From: Flavobacterium sp. AG291
GTDB taxonomy: Bacteria > Bacteroidota > Bacteroidia > Flavobacteriales > Flavobacteriaceae
Direction of reading: 5' to 3'
Assembly: GCF_003350375.1 (NCBI RefSeq)
Contig: NZ_QQAR01000021.1
Coordinates: forward strand, 1-51,410
Length of the DNA stretch: 51,410 nucleotides
Each line of letters begins with the position of its first letter. The first letter of the stretch is position 1. The translations under genes and the position numbers were made by a program. Under the pieces are notes generated by a model, which was not told where the DNA came from, ran no database searches, and saw only the letters and a list, made by a program, of their open reading frames with translations. This document shows, piece by piece, positions 36,448 to 46,900 of the stretch.

Positions 36448-37542
36448 ATGATTAAAAATTATTTAACCTTAGCTTTCGTTATTTCTACATTATTCGGGCT
36501 AAAGGCACAGGAAAAACAATTCAAAGTTCACACAATCGCTTTTTATAATGTCGAGAACTTTTACGACACTATTAACGATCCAAAAACAAATGATGAGGAG
36601 TGGGTATACACCGCTAAGAATTTTAGAAAAAAGGTTAATAACCTTGCTAAGGTTATTTCATTAATAGGTACTGATGAGAATCCTAATTCTCCAACGGTTA
36701 TTGGCTTGGCAGAAATTGAAAACAGAAGAGTTTTGGAGGCTTTGGTTAAAGATCCGCAACTTGCTTCTAAAGATTATGGTATTGTACAATTTGATTCGCC
36801 GGACAGACGAGGGATTGATACAGCCCTTTTGTATCAGAAGAAACACTTTAAACCAACCAGCTTTATAAATATACCGTTATATATTTATGATGATTTTGCC
36901 AAACCTGATAGTAAAAAGGCAGCAGTTGCTAGTCTGGATAAGGTGGACTCAGAAGACAATTCTGAGACTGATAACGAATCAGACAGGATATATACCAGGG
37001 ATCAGTTATTGGTAACTGGTTTGTTAGATGGTGAAGAGGTAAGTTTCATTGTTAATCACTGGCCTTCGAGAAGGGGTGGAGAAGCAGCCAGTAGTCATTT
37101 GCGTGAAGCTGCAGCTGCCCTGAATGTAAAGACAATAGATTCTTTATATAAGATCAATCCGGATTTGAAACTTATTACAATGGGTGACCTTAATGATGGA
37201 CCGTATAATAAAAGTATAAAAAAGGTATTAGGAGCTAAAGGAAAAAAAGAAGATGTAAAGGCACACGGTATGTTTAACCCAATGGAGCAAATGTCTAAAG
37301 ATGGTGTAGGTACACTTGCCTACAGGGATGCCTGGGATCTTTTTGATCAAATCATACTTACTGAGCCATTGATCAGAAAAGATTACACGACTTACAGGTA
37401 TTGGAAAGGCGGTGTGTTTAAAAAACCTTATCTGTTGCAGTCTTCAGGTCAATATAAAGGATATCCTAACAGGAACTGGAATGGTGATATAGGTTATAGT
37501 GATCACTTACCGGTTTATGTTTATCTGATAAAGCAAAAATAA
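36448..37542 (+). CDS. Exported endonuclease/exonuclease/phosphatase family protein
   Basis: 364 aa. Signal peptide (MIKNYLTLAFVISTLFGLKAQ) then a full EEP fold. Active-site motifs are in order: AFYNVENFYDT (metal/phosphate-binding Asn and Glu), VIGLAEIEN, FIVNHWPSRRGG (His), TMGDLND and YSDHLPVYV (Asp-His). It is predicted to cleave phosphodiesters or phosphoesters in the periplasm or outside the cell. It is divergent from the TonB receptor/DUF5689 pair, a grouping that suggests release and uptake of nucleic-acid- or phosphate-derived nutrients. Its stop is followed by a hairpin shared with the convergent gene. Confidence 0.9.
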   Translation: MIKNYLTLAFVISTLFGLKAQEKQFKVHTIAFYNVENFYDTINDPKTNDEEWVYTAKNFRKKVNNLAKVISLIGTDENPNSPTVIGLAEIENRRVLEALVKDPQLASKDYGIVQFDSPDRRGIDTALLYQKKHFKPTSFINIPLYIYDDFAKPDSKKAAVASLDKVDSEDNSETDNESDRIYTRDQLLVTGLLDGEEVSFIVNHWPSRRGGEAASSHLREAAAALNVKTIDSLYKINPDLKLITMGDLNDGPYNKSIKKVLGAKGKKEDVKAHGMFNPMEQMSKDGVGTLAYRDAWDLFDQIILTEPLIRKDYTTYRYWKGGVFKKPYLLQSSGQYKGYPNRNWNGDIGYSDHLPVYVYLIKQK

Positions 37543-37564
37543 AAAAAGCCTCATTTTGAACTGC

Positions 37565-37592
37565 CCCCAAAAAGTTAAACACTATTTTGGGG
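37565..37592. terminator. Hairpin between convergent EEP and choice-of-anchor L genes
   Basis: CCCCAAAA (37565-37572) pairs with TTTTGGGG (37585-37592) across a 12-base loop. T-rich sequence follows on the plus strand. Confidence 0.6.
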
Positions 37593-37597
37593 TATTT

Positions 37598-39883
37598 TTA
37601 TCGTATTAAGGAAAAGTGTCCTTTAATGTTTCTGCTGTTAATGGTAATTACAAACCAGTAATCTGTTGCAGGTAATGGTTTTCCATTCAAAGTCCCGTCC
37701 CAACTACCGGATCCTTTGAAACCTGTAATAACTTTTCCGTATCGGTCAAAAATATATACTTCGGCTTCCGGTATAAAGTTTAGGTAACGTATTGTCCAGA
37801 CATCATTAATAGTATCATTGTTTGGTGTAAAGAAACGTGGATAATCAAGAATGAAAAAATCCAGTTCTAATGTTCCACAGCCATTCTTATCCCTTATGTA
37901 AACTTTATACTTTCCTGAGGGGAGATGGTTGAAAGTGTTAATGTCCTGATAATTTTTGTCATCCAGAGAGAATTCATAATTACCGTTTCCAACAGGTTCT
38001 ATAGTTATATTGTTATTCTCGCCTTTAAAATCATCAATTATTACATTGGCACCTGTGGCTTTGCCCGAGGGGGTAATAATAAAATTTTTTGTCCCGGCAC
38101 ATCCATGGTTGTTTGTTACAGTTACAGAATAGTTTCCTGGTTCGTTTATTGAAATTCTTTGAGAGTACTGTGGTGGATTTGTACTCCATTCATAGGAGGT
38201 ATAACTGTTTCCGGCATCAAGAATAAGAGTTTTGTTTTCACAAAGTGTAATTTCTTCATCATTAAGGTCGCTACCAAATGAGTATACTAAAAGTTCTATT
38301 GGTACAATTCCGTAACAATCTCCACTACTGTATATGCGTGCATAAATTGTTTGGTGACCAGGAGTTGTATTTATAAAATTCTGTGGATCTGCAATTGGGT
38401 TAATAGCTAATAAAGCGTCATTAGCCGATATAAAATACTGAAGGCTTAAGCTTGATGGAAGGTTCTGTAGTATTTGTGATTCGCGTTGGGTTAAATCAAA
38501 TATAGTGATCCCGTCATCGGTGCCATAGTCGTCACAGCTGTCTACAGGCGAGGGAGTAATCAGTGTATTATTGGAGGTTGCCAGGGTTATTGGGCTTATG
38601 CTGAAACAGCTGTAAGGTGTCATTACCAGTGCGTAGATGATTTGATTTGGCGTACTGTTGTGAAATGATGCTGTGTTTGTAATAGGGTTACTGCTTGTTT
38701 GAGCATCATTCATGTTTAGGAAATAATATACAAAAAGTGATGTATCATTGTTTGTGACCATATTATAAGCAAGGTCGAGATTGTATGTTGTTATTCCATC
38801 ATTATTGTCGTCACATTGAATTAATGTATATGCTGAAACTACTGGAGGGTTACTTTCTTCTATTCTGATTTTTCCTGTAGAGGTACAGCCTAGTCCAAAT
38901 TCAACAACTACACTATAATTACCACCCGAAGTAACATTGTATGTTGAAGAGGTGATGGGTTGTAGAATATCATCTTTATACCACTTATAACCTGTTGCAT
39001 TAGGTGTGAAGGCATTTAGCTGAAGAGATTCTCCTGAGCATAAAGGATTGTTAGTTTCAAATAATCGATCAGCTCCCAAATCGGTAACATTTTTAAAGCT
39101 GCCACCTCCTAAAAAGATAGCTGAGTCATAAAGGTTGTTTCCCTGATCGGCAACAACGAGTTTTATATGATAAGTCGTGCCGGGTGTAACATCGGTTTTG
39201 GCCTGTAGGATTACAGTCTGCCCATTAAAATTTGTTGGATGTTCAAAATCATTAAAGCTGTCGAAATACTGCTCATTAGCTGAAGGACATACTCCCAGGC
39301 CTCTTACGGTATTTACCTTTACAGGTATGTTTGTGCCGGGAACAACAGCAAGGTTTGTATAAGGTGTATTGCCTGAGGCTTCTTTTATTAAAAAGGCAAA
39401 GCCGTCAGTGTAGTTACATTGATTTTGAGAGGTAATGCTGGTAAGGTATTGCTCTGACGAAAAGATATAATCAAAACTTATTTTGTCGGTATAGGGTATA
39501 AAATCAAATTCAAGTACAGTAGCATTTATGATATTACTTACACCAAGGGCGATTTCAAGATCGTTATCGCCTAACCAGTCTGTAGAGCCTTCGCTAAGGA
39601 GAGAATTGTTAGGTCCTGTTGCAGATGTAGCAAATCCGGTGCTTAAAACAATTCCGTTTGTAAAGGGGAAAGTATTTGAGCCATTGGTAAAATGGCCATA
39701 ACTTTTACTTCCGGGAGATCCCTGTATGTTAATATTGGAAACCTGTGCACAGGAATTATCAATTAAGGCATTTACAAGTTGTTCTGCATCATAGGAGTCA
39801 TTAACCTGTAAATGCTGTTGCGCGGTTACTTTGCAAAGGCCGAATAACCCTAATAAGCATAGCGGGAGTAAACTTTTTTTCAT
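37598..39883 (-). CDS. Choice-of-anchor L, T9SS type B sorting-domain protein
   Basis: 761 aa. Signal peptide (MKKSLLPLCLLGLFGLCKVTAQ), a choice-of-anchor L domain (about 25-265: NGIVLSTGFATSATGPNNS, FDFIPYTDKISFDYIFSSEQY, FLIKEASG) and several Ig-like or PKD-like stretches (LGCTSTGKIRIEES, NNHGCAGTKNFIIT). It ends with the gliding-motility-associated type B C-terminal domain (FTPNNDTINDVWTIR, then DRYGKVI, ATDYWFVI, GHFSLIR). It is predicted to be secreted by T9SS and retained at the surface, perhaps as an adhesin. No enzyme motif is visible. It is the most divergent of the three type B tails in the window. Confidence 0.88.
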   Translation of the reverse strand: MKKSLLPLCLLGLFGLCKVTAQQHLQVNDSYDAEQLVNALIDNSCAQVSNINIQGSPGSKSYGHFTNGSNTFPFTNGIVLSTGFATSATGPNNSLLSEGSTDWLGDNDLEIALGVSNIINATVLEFDFIPYTDKISFDYIFSSEQYLTSITSQNQCNYTDGFAFLIKEASGNTPYTNLAVVPGTNIPVKVNTVRGLGVCPSANEQYFDSFNDFEHPTNFNGQTVILQAKTDVTPGTTYHIKLVVADQGNNLYDSAIFLGGGSFKNVTDLGADRLFETNNPLCSGESLQLNAFTPNATGYKWYKDDILQPITSSTYNVTSGGNYSVVVEFGLGCTSTGKIRIEESNPPVVSAYTLIQCDDNNDGITTYNLDLAYNMVTNNDTSLFVYYFLNMNDAQTSSNPITNTASFHNSTPNQIIYALVMTPYSCFSISPITLATSNNTLITPSPVDSCDDYGTDDGITIFDLTQRESQILQNLPSSLSLQYFISANDALLAINPIADPQNFINTTPGHQTIYARIYSSGDCYGIVPIELLVYSFGSDLNDEEITLCENKTLILDAGNSYTSYEWSTNPPQYSQRISINEPGNYSVTVTNNHGCAGTKNFIITPSGKATGANVIIDDFKGENNNITIEPVGNGNYEFSLDDKNYQDINTFNHLPSGKYKVYIRDKNGCGTLELDFFILDYPRFFTPNNDTINDVWTIRYLNFIPEAEVYIFDRYGKVITGFKGSGSWDGTLNGKPLPATDYWFVITINSRNIKGHFSLIR

Positions 39884-39906
39884 AGTTGCAACAGGTACAA
39901 ATAAAA

Positions 39907-39933
39907 AAGAGCACCCCAGGACGGGATGCTCTT
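39907..39933 (-). terminator. Terminator after the small T9SS type A gene
   Basis: AAGAGCACCC (39907-39916) pairs with GGGATGCTCTT (39923-39933, one G-U pair). On the minus strand it is followed by a T-run, closing the gene that ends at 39951. Confidence 0.8.
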
Positions 39934-39950
39934 AAAAAATATAAGCCTAA

Positions 39951-40766
39951 TTATTTTTTAATTAATTTTTTTGTAGCAGTCTTGCCTTCTTCAGTAATGT
40001 TTACAACATAAACACCTGTAGTAAGGTTAGATACATCTACAGTTCCGTTGTTTACTGTTGTAGCAAGAACCTGTTTGCCAAGCATATCATATATAGCTAC
40101 AGTTTTTTCAGTATTAGCAGATGAAATGATGTTTAATACACTGTCAGAAACCGGGTTAGGGAACATTAGAAGACCTGCAATGTTATTATCGTTTACACCA
40201 GCAATTGTATTGTCTACAAACGATAGGTTGTCATAATAGATAAAACCTCCGCTTGCACCATCCTGATGGTATGCTCTTATCTGGTATCTTATTTTAGCAG
40301 CTCCTTCCGGTGCAGTTACAGTTACAGTTTGATTTACCCAGTTAGTACCGTCTACAGAATAGTCAGATAGCTGAATGTTTGATTGTAAAGCTGTTGCAAG
40401 TGCTGTGTTAGAAGCATCAAGCCAGCTTGACCATAGTCTTGTTCTTGCCTGAGTATCGTTATCTAAATACCAGTAGCTGATAGTATAGCTGTGTCCAGGT
40501 ACAACAGGTATAAGATCACTGTATTCAAGGTATTGTGTAGTTCCCTGAGCTTTAGATTGCTGTTTAACAGCGTTACCGCTCTGAGATGTTGTTGTTTCTT
40601 TAGTGATAAGGTCGTTATAAAGAACAGTAGTTCCTGCTGGATCAAAATTTTCAGGATTTGTACCTGTCCAGTTTTCGAAATCACCATTTATAATAAGATT
40701 GTCCTGTGCATTTGCAGTTACTGCAGTTAGCGCTAGTGCAGCAGCTAAAACGTAAATTTGTTTCAT
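39951..40766 (-). CDS. Secreted carbohydrate-binding-like protein with T9SS type A sorting domain
   Basis: 271 aa. Signal peptide (MKQIYVLAAALALTAVTANAQ), a beta-sandwich of CBM-like type (about 22-180: NLIINGDFENWTG, GHSYTISYWYLDND, KIRYQIRAYHQDG, GFIYYDNLSFVD), then a classical T9SS type A tail (about 195-271: MFPNPVSDSVLNI, VAIYDMLGKQVL, VDVSNLTTGVYVVNI, KKLIKK). The N-terminal domain resembles those that bind glycans, but without aromatic-site evidence the ligand is unknown. It is a single gene with its own terminator. Confidence 0.85.
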   Translation of the reverse strand: MKQIYVLAAALALTAVTANAQDNLIINGDFENWTGTNPENFDPAGTTVLYNDLITKETTTSQSGNAVKQQSKAQGTTQYLEYSDLIPVVPGHSYTISYWYLDNDTQARTRLWSSWLDASNTALATALQSNIQLSDYSVDGTNWVNQTVTVTAPEGAAKIRYQIRAYHQDGASGGFIYYDNLSFVDNTIAGVNDNNIAGLLMFPNPVSDSVLNIISSANTEKTVAIYDMLGKQVLATTVNNGTVDVSNLTTGVYVVNITEEGKTATKKLIKK

Positions 40767-40946
40767 TTTCTGATTGTTTTTATTTGGTGTAAAATTATAA
40801 ATAGCGTTCTGTGCTATGCCTAAATAAATATTGCCAAATAGTTACGGCATGGTTATTTAACACCTTTATAAAAGCATTGTTGTTAAGTGTTTATAAACGA
40901 ATCTTTTCTTTTTTGTAAACTAGTATTTTTTGGTTGTTTTATAATA

Positions 40947-40976
40947 AGTACAGGCTGCCAATTGGCAGCCTGTACT
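40947..40976 (-). terminator. 30-bp perfect palindrome downstream of giant adhesin
   Basis: AGTACAGGCTGCCAA followed at once by its exact reverse complement. It lies 22 bp past the adhesin stop and is followed on the minus strand by a moderately T-rich stretch, so terminator is the likely role. Confidence 0.65.
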
Positions 40977-40998
40977 GGATAGAAACTATTTAAACAAA

Positions 40999-43900
40999 CT
41001 ATTTTTTTCTCACTATTCTTACTGTTTTCTCAACATCTTCAAAGTTTAATTTCAGGATATAAACTCCCGACTCTAAATTTGACATGTCAATAATTGCATT
41101 TTGAGTATCCATTTGTTTGTCAATAACCAATTGACCGGTTAATGAGAATACTTTTACCGCTGTAAGATATTCTTCTGAAGTTATCTGAAGTCTGTCTGTA
41201 ACAGGGTTAGGGAAATAACTAAAGCTGAACTTAGTCACATCATCACGTCCAAGTGTTAGTGTTACGGTTACTGCAAGAACAGAATTACTTTCACATCCAT
41301 CTATTGTCTGAGTTGCGAAGTATGTTGTTTCAGATGTCAGAACGGTAGTTTCAGGTAAAGCGTTTTCGCCTGCAAGCGCAGCAGCTTCTGTAGCATACCA
41401 TTTTATGTTTTGTCCCTCTGCAACAAGATCAGCAACTGTATGTTCTTCTTCAGTAAATATTTGTTCTGTATTACCCACAGGTGCATCTGTAGAATGTATT
41501 GTAACAACCACTTCTTTAAGCTGACTTTCGCATCCGTTTATGGTTTGCGATACGAAATAACTAGCTGCAGTCATTACCGTGTTTTCGCTAAGAGGGGTTT
41601 CAGCAGTTAGTGATTCATAAATACTTAGGTTTTCACCGGTAATAGTTGCTGTAAGTTCAGCAATTGTTGCTCCCTCACAGAATATTTGATCTTCAGCAAT
41701 AGGCAATGCAGTAACATTAATAGTAACAGGAACTAGAGCTCTGGCACTTTCACAGCCATTAATAGTTTGTGAAACATAATAGTTGCCATTAGCAAGCGGG
41801 ATGTTTTCTGTTATTTCTGTATTTCCGCTATCAGTAGTATACCATTTCAGATTTGTACCTGTTGCTGTTAGATCAGCAGTATTTGCTATCTGGCAGAATG
41901 TTAATGGCATCACTTCAGGAAGCGCTGTTACATTTATGGTAACTTCTATCTCTGTTCTCTCACTTTCTACGCCATTTACGGTTTGCGTTACGAAATAGCT
42001 ACCTGTAGAAAGCTCATTATTTAATGATAGTTCAATACCGCCTGTTGCAATATCATACCATTTTAAATCTGTACCTTCAGCTGTAAGATCTGCAACCGTT
42101 GCAGCATTACAGAATTCAAGATCCGTTGCAACCGGTGCCGGTGGAGTAGGGATCTCTATTGTAATTGTTACAATCACTTCCGTTCTGCTACTTTCACAAC
42201 CATTAATTGTTTGTGATACAAAGTAGCTTCCTGATGCAAGCGGTGTTGTATCTGCTAGTTCCGAGCCTCCTGTTGAGGTAGCATACCATTTTAGATTAGT
42301 ACCTGAAGCTGTCAGGTCTGCTACTATCGCTTCGTTTACAAAGCTAAGAGATGTAGCTGTAGGGGCAGGAGTAACATTTAGTGTTACTGCTACCTGAGTT
42401 CTTGTACTCTCACAGTTGTTTAGCGTTTGCGATACGAAATAGTTACCTGTAGCCACTGCTTCTGTAGAAGTAAGCTCAGTACCACCATTTGCAGCGGCAT
42501 ACCATTTCAGGTTTGTACCTGTAGCGGTAAGTTCAGCTACTGTTGCAGCATTACAGAAAGTAAGTGCTGTTGCTGTAGGGGCAGGAGTAACATTTAGTGT
42601 TACTGCTACCTGAGTTCTTGTACTCTCACAATTATTTAGCGTTTGCGATACGAAGTAGTTACCTGTAGCCACTGCTTCTGTAAAAGCAAGCTCATTACCA
42701 CCGTTAGCAGCGGCATACCATTTCAGGTCTGTACCAGTAGCGGTAAGTTGTGCTACCGTTGCAGCATTACAGAAGGTAAGTGCTGTTGCTGTAGGGGCAG
42801 GAGTAACATTTAGTGTTACTGCTACCTGAGTTCTTGTACTCTCACAGTTGTTTAGTGTTTGCGACACAAAGTAGTTACCTGTAGTTATCGCTTCTGTAGA
42901 AGCAAGCTCAGTACCACCATTAGCAGCCGCATACCATTTCAGGTTTGTACCAGTAGCGGTAAGTTGTGCTACCGTTGCAGCATTACAGAAGGTAAGTGCT
43001 GTTGCTGTAGGGGCAGGAGTAACATTTACAGTTACTGCTACCTGAGTTCTTGTACTCTCACAGTTGTTAAGTGTTTGAGACACAAAGTAGTTACCAGTTG
43101 TAACCGCTTCTGTAGAAGCAAGCTCAGTACCACCATTTGCAGTCGCATACCATTTCAGGTTAGTACCAGTAGCGGTAAGTTGTGCTACCGTTGCAGCATT
43201 ACAGAAGGTAAGTGCTGTTGCTGTAGGAGCAGGAGTAACATTTACAGTTACTGCTACCTGAGTTCTTGTACTCTCACAGTTGTTAAGTGTTTGCGACACA
43301 AAGTAGTTACCTGTTGTAACTGGTTCTGTTGAAGCAAGCTCAGCACCACCATTTGCAGTCGCATACCATTTCAGATTTGTACCAGTAGCGGTAAGTTGTG
43401 CTACCGTTGCAGCATTACAGAAGGAAAGTGCTGTTGCTGTAGGGGCAGGAGTAACATTTAGTGTTACTGCTACCTGAGTTCTTGTACTCTCACAGTTGTT
43501 TAGTGTTTGCGACACAAAGTAGTTACCTGTAGTTATCGCTTCTGTAGAAGCAAGCTCAGTACCACCATTAGCAGCCGCATACCATTTCAGGTTTGTACCA
43601 GTAGCGGTAAGTTGTGCTACTGTTGCAGCATTACAGAAGGTAAGTGCTGTTGCTGTAGGAGCAGGAGTAACATTTACAGTTACTGCTACCTGAGTTCTTG
43701 TACTCTCACAGTTGTTAAGTGTTTGCGACACAAAGTAGTTACCTGTTGTAACTGGTTCTGTTGAAGCAAGCTCAGCACCACCATTTGCAGTCGCATACCA
43801 TTTCAGATTTGTACCAGTAGCGGTAAGTTGTGCTACCGTTGCAGCATTACAGAAGGAAAGTGCTGTTGCTGTAGGGGCAGTGGTAGTGTTAATTACGATA

Positions 43901-46900
43901 TCGTTACCACTGTCATTAATACTGGTAGTTAGTACCAATCCACTTGACAGATGAACTATGCGGACTCTATAATTACCTGCCACAAGTGTAGGTGGAAGGG
44001 TAGCCTGTATTGGGCTTGTATTTGATGAAGTACTTATTATGTTTGAGAAATCATTAGGGAAAGTTCCTGTTGCATCAGAATGCTGAACATAGAAGCTTCC
44101 TGAGCTAAAAGTACCTTGAACTGTATAAGCTATATCTACAATATTTTCGGTTCCTGAACAGTATGGACCATAAGCAACATTTGTAGTGTTTATTGCCGGA
44201 GCAGGATCTACAATAGCTGTAAGAGGTACTTGTATAGTGCCATTTCCTCCTGAAATGGTAAGAGTTCCATTATATGTACCTTGTGTCTGACCGGCGGCAA
44301 ATCGTACAAATATTTGTGGATTAGTCTGGTTTACAGCTGCACCGGTATAGGTAAAGCTTCCGGTAGTACCGTAAGATCCTATACCCATAGCTAATTCAAA
44401 GCCTGCGGATGTTGTAAGTGTAATATCACCTGAAGCAGGAAGTAAATTTATAGCATTTAGTGAAGTAAGCTGGGTTGCAGCCGATGGTCCTTGCCCCTGT
44501 ACCGCAGTAAATGATATTGAAGCAGGTGTTGCTGTTATTTGAGGTGCAGGTAATACTGTTAGTGCCCTTGTAATACTTACAGCATTGTAAGTTGTATCAC
44601 CTGTGTTTGATGCAGTTATATTAACTGTACCTACTCCCGTAATTGTAATTGTTCCATCCTGTGTTATTGTAGCTACTGATGTATCAGAACTTGAGTAGTT
44701 TACTCCTAACGGAGCAGAGTTGCTCACATTGATGCTGAATGGTGCATCATTATCAAATTTATTAGGTATCGGATCCGGGCTGAATGTAAGGAACTGGTCT
44801 AATTTATTTATTGTATATGCCAGCACTTTACTATCGGTACCATAATATCCTGTAGCCTTAAGATTGATGTTGTATACACCTGCAGGTGTAGTACCGTCAA
44901 AAGTTATAAGACCATTATTATCTATTGTTGCTCCCGTTGGTAAATTTGTTGCGCTTAAAGCGATAACCGGTGTACCCGAAGCAGTAATTTGGTATATTTC
45001 AGAATCTCCTACAAAAGAGTTTGCTGCTAAAGTACTTGTTATTTGTGGAGCTACAGGTGCAGCCGAAAGTGATCCGTAAACTGCAAGTCCGTAATCCGTT
45101 GAAGAAGGAGAGTTAAAGCCCCATCCTCCCGTTGTTGTTTGTCCACTGGCGTAGAATCTGAATTTTATCAGTGTATTTGGTTGTACATTTTGTAATGCTG
45201 TCACTCCCGAAAGGTCAACATTAATGCTCATAGCATCACCGGCTGCATTCATTATTGTCATGCTTGGAGAACCTATAAGTGTAAAGTTGGTTCCGTCAAT
45301 ACTGTAGGCAAATTGGTTAGAAACACCAGGAGAAGCTCCGAAACTAACTGTTCCGTCAAGAATTGCAGAAATACTGCTAAGGTTCAATTGATATGTCTCA
45401 TTTGACGATATTGAGAATTCAAAATAGTCGTTATTGGTAACTGCTATTCCTTCATTTTTAAAACCAACAGTCCTGAAAGAGTTTGAAGCTGTAGAAGAAA
45501 CAGCATTTGATCCTCTGGTTAATGTTTTAGAAGAATCCAGGTTGGTATTTGAAATATCTGCATTGGATGTTGCAGGGCTGCTCTCACCTGTAAAGTTCCA
45601 TCCTAAAAGCATTGATGGTGTAACCGCTGCAGGATTAATAACTAACCATCCGTCGTTTAAAATAAATGAATAATTATCAGCCGAACCTCCGGTAATATTA
45701 ATTGCATAAGCACCTACCGGTGATCCTGCAACAGCATTTGTCGTTAATGTAGGGCTAACAAATCCTGAAGCTGTTGCAGCTGTCTGTCCTCCTGCAAATC
45801 CTGAATAACTTACAGTAAGAGCTGGGTTTGCCGCTCCCTGTGCTTTGGCTTTGTTATCAGCTGTAACTGTAAGTGTTTTTTTTATTATTTCTCCTGAAAG
45901 TCCCGGAGTTGGTTGCGTTAAGGTATAGTTTGCTGCAGATGAACCTGAAAGGCTTAATGTTACAGCTATACCCGTTCCAACATTTGCAGAAGCATAAACA
46001 CCGGTTGTGTTTACATTATCACCTGCAATTACACCGTTTAATGTAGCACCGTTAATAACAGCACCATTAGTTGTGGCATCATATGTTTTTTGCGCTACAG
46101 TCGCAGCTGAAGTATCTACAGTTAACGCAAGTGGCGTAATTGAAGCCTGGAAAGTTTGAGATGCAATGGTGTAGTTTGCAGCATCGATTCCCTGTAAAGT
46201 AAAGTTTGCTGTAACGTTTTTATTGTTTCCTGCACCACTGTTAGCAAAAGTACCCGATACAGTTGTTGCAGTTAATGCAACATCGTCTCCCACGATAATT
46301 CCGGAAGCAACAAGTTGAGCATTGTTTACAGTTGCATTGGTAGTTTGGTCATAAGTTTTATCAAGAGCTGTAGCAGTAACATTAAGTTGTTTGGCAGTGA
46401 TATTAGCTGTAAGCCCTAATGGCTCTGTAAGTGTATAGTTTGTGGCATCTGTTCCTGAAAGTGTGTTTGACGAGGTAACAGTAATGCCGTTTGCAACATT
46501 TTCGGAGGCAAAAGTACCAGTACCACTAAATGTTACTGTTTCTGTTCCTATAATACCTGAAAGTGTACCTGTAATAACAGCTGTTGTGTTTCCGTCATAA
46601 ACTTTATTTTGAGCGGCTGCATTTGTTATTGTAAGGGCTTTAGGTAAAATATTTCCTGTAAGCGTAGCAGGCTGGATAAGCAGGTAATTTGTTGCAGCTG
46701 TTCCGCTTAAACTAAGATTGTTTACTGTTATACCCGTACCCGGAGTTGCCTGTACAAAATTACCTCCTGTCAGGGTTACTAATGTTTCATCTCCGGAAAC
46801 AACACCTGTCAATGTTGGAGTAACCAGAGTAGCAGTTGTTGTATTATTGTATGTTTTATCGGCTACGGTAGTTGCAGTGGTGTTAACCGTTAGGTCTTTA

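Noticed and set aside
42859..43764. Plus-strand open frames with strikingly Cys-rich repeated translation inside the adhesin region
   Set aside because: They are antisense shadows of the 216-bp coding repeats; the minus-strand frame has domains, signal peptide and sorting tail, and the antisense frames have none.
42364..43875. Regular periodic repeats that might suggest a CRISPR array
   Set aside because: The 216-bp period, continuous coding frame and lack of short repeat-spacer structure or cas genes rule it out.
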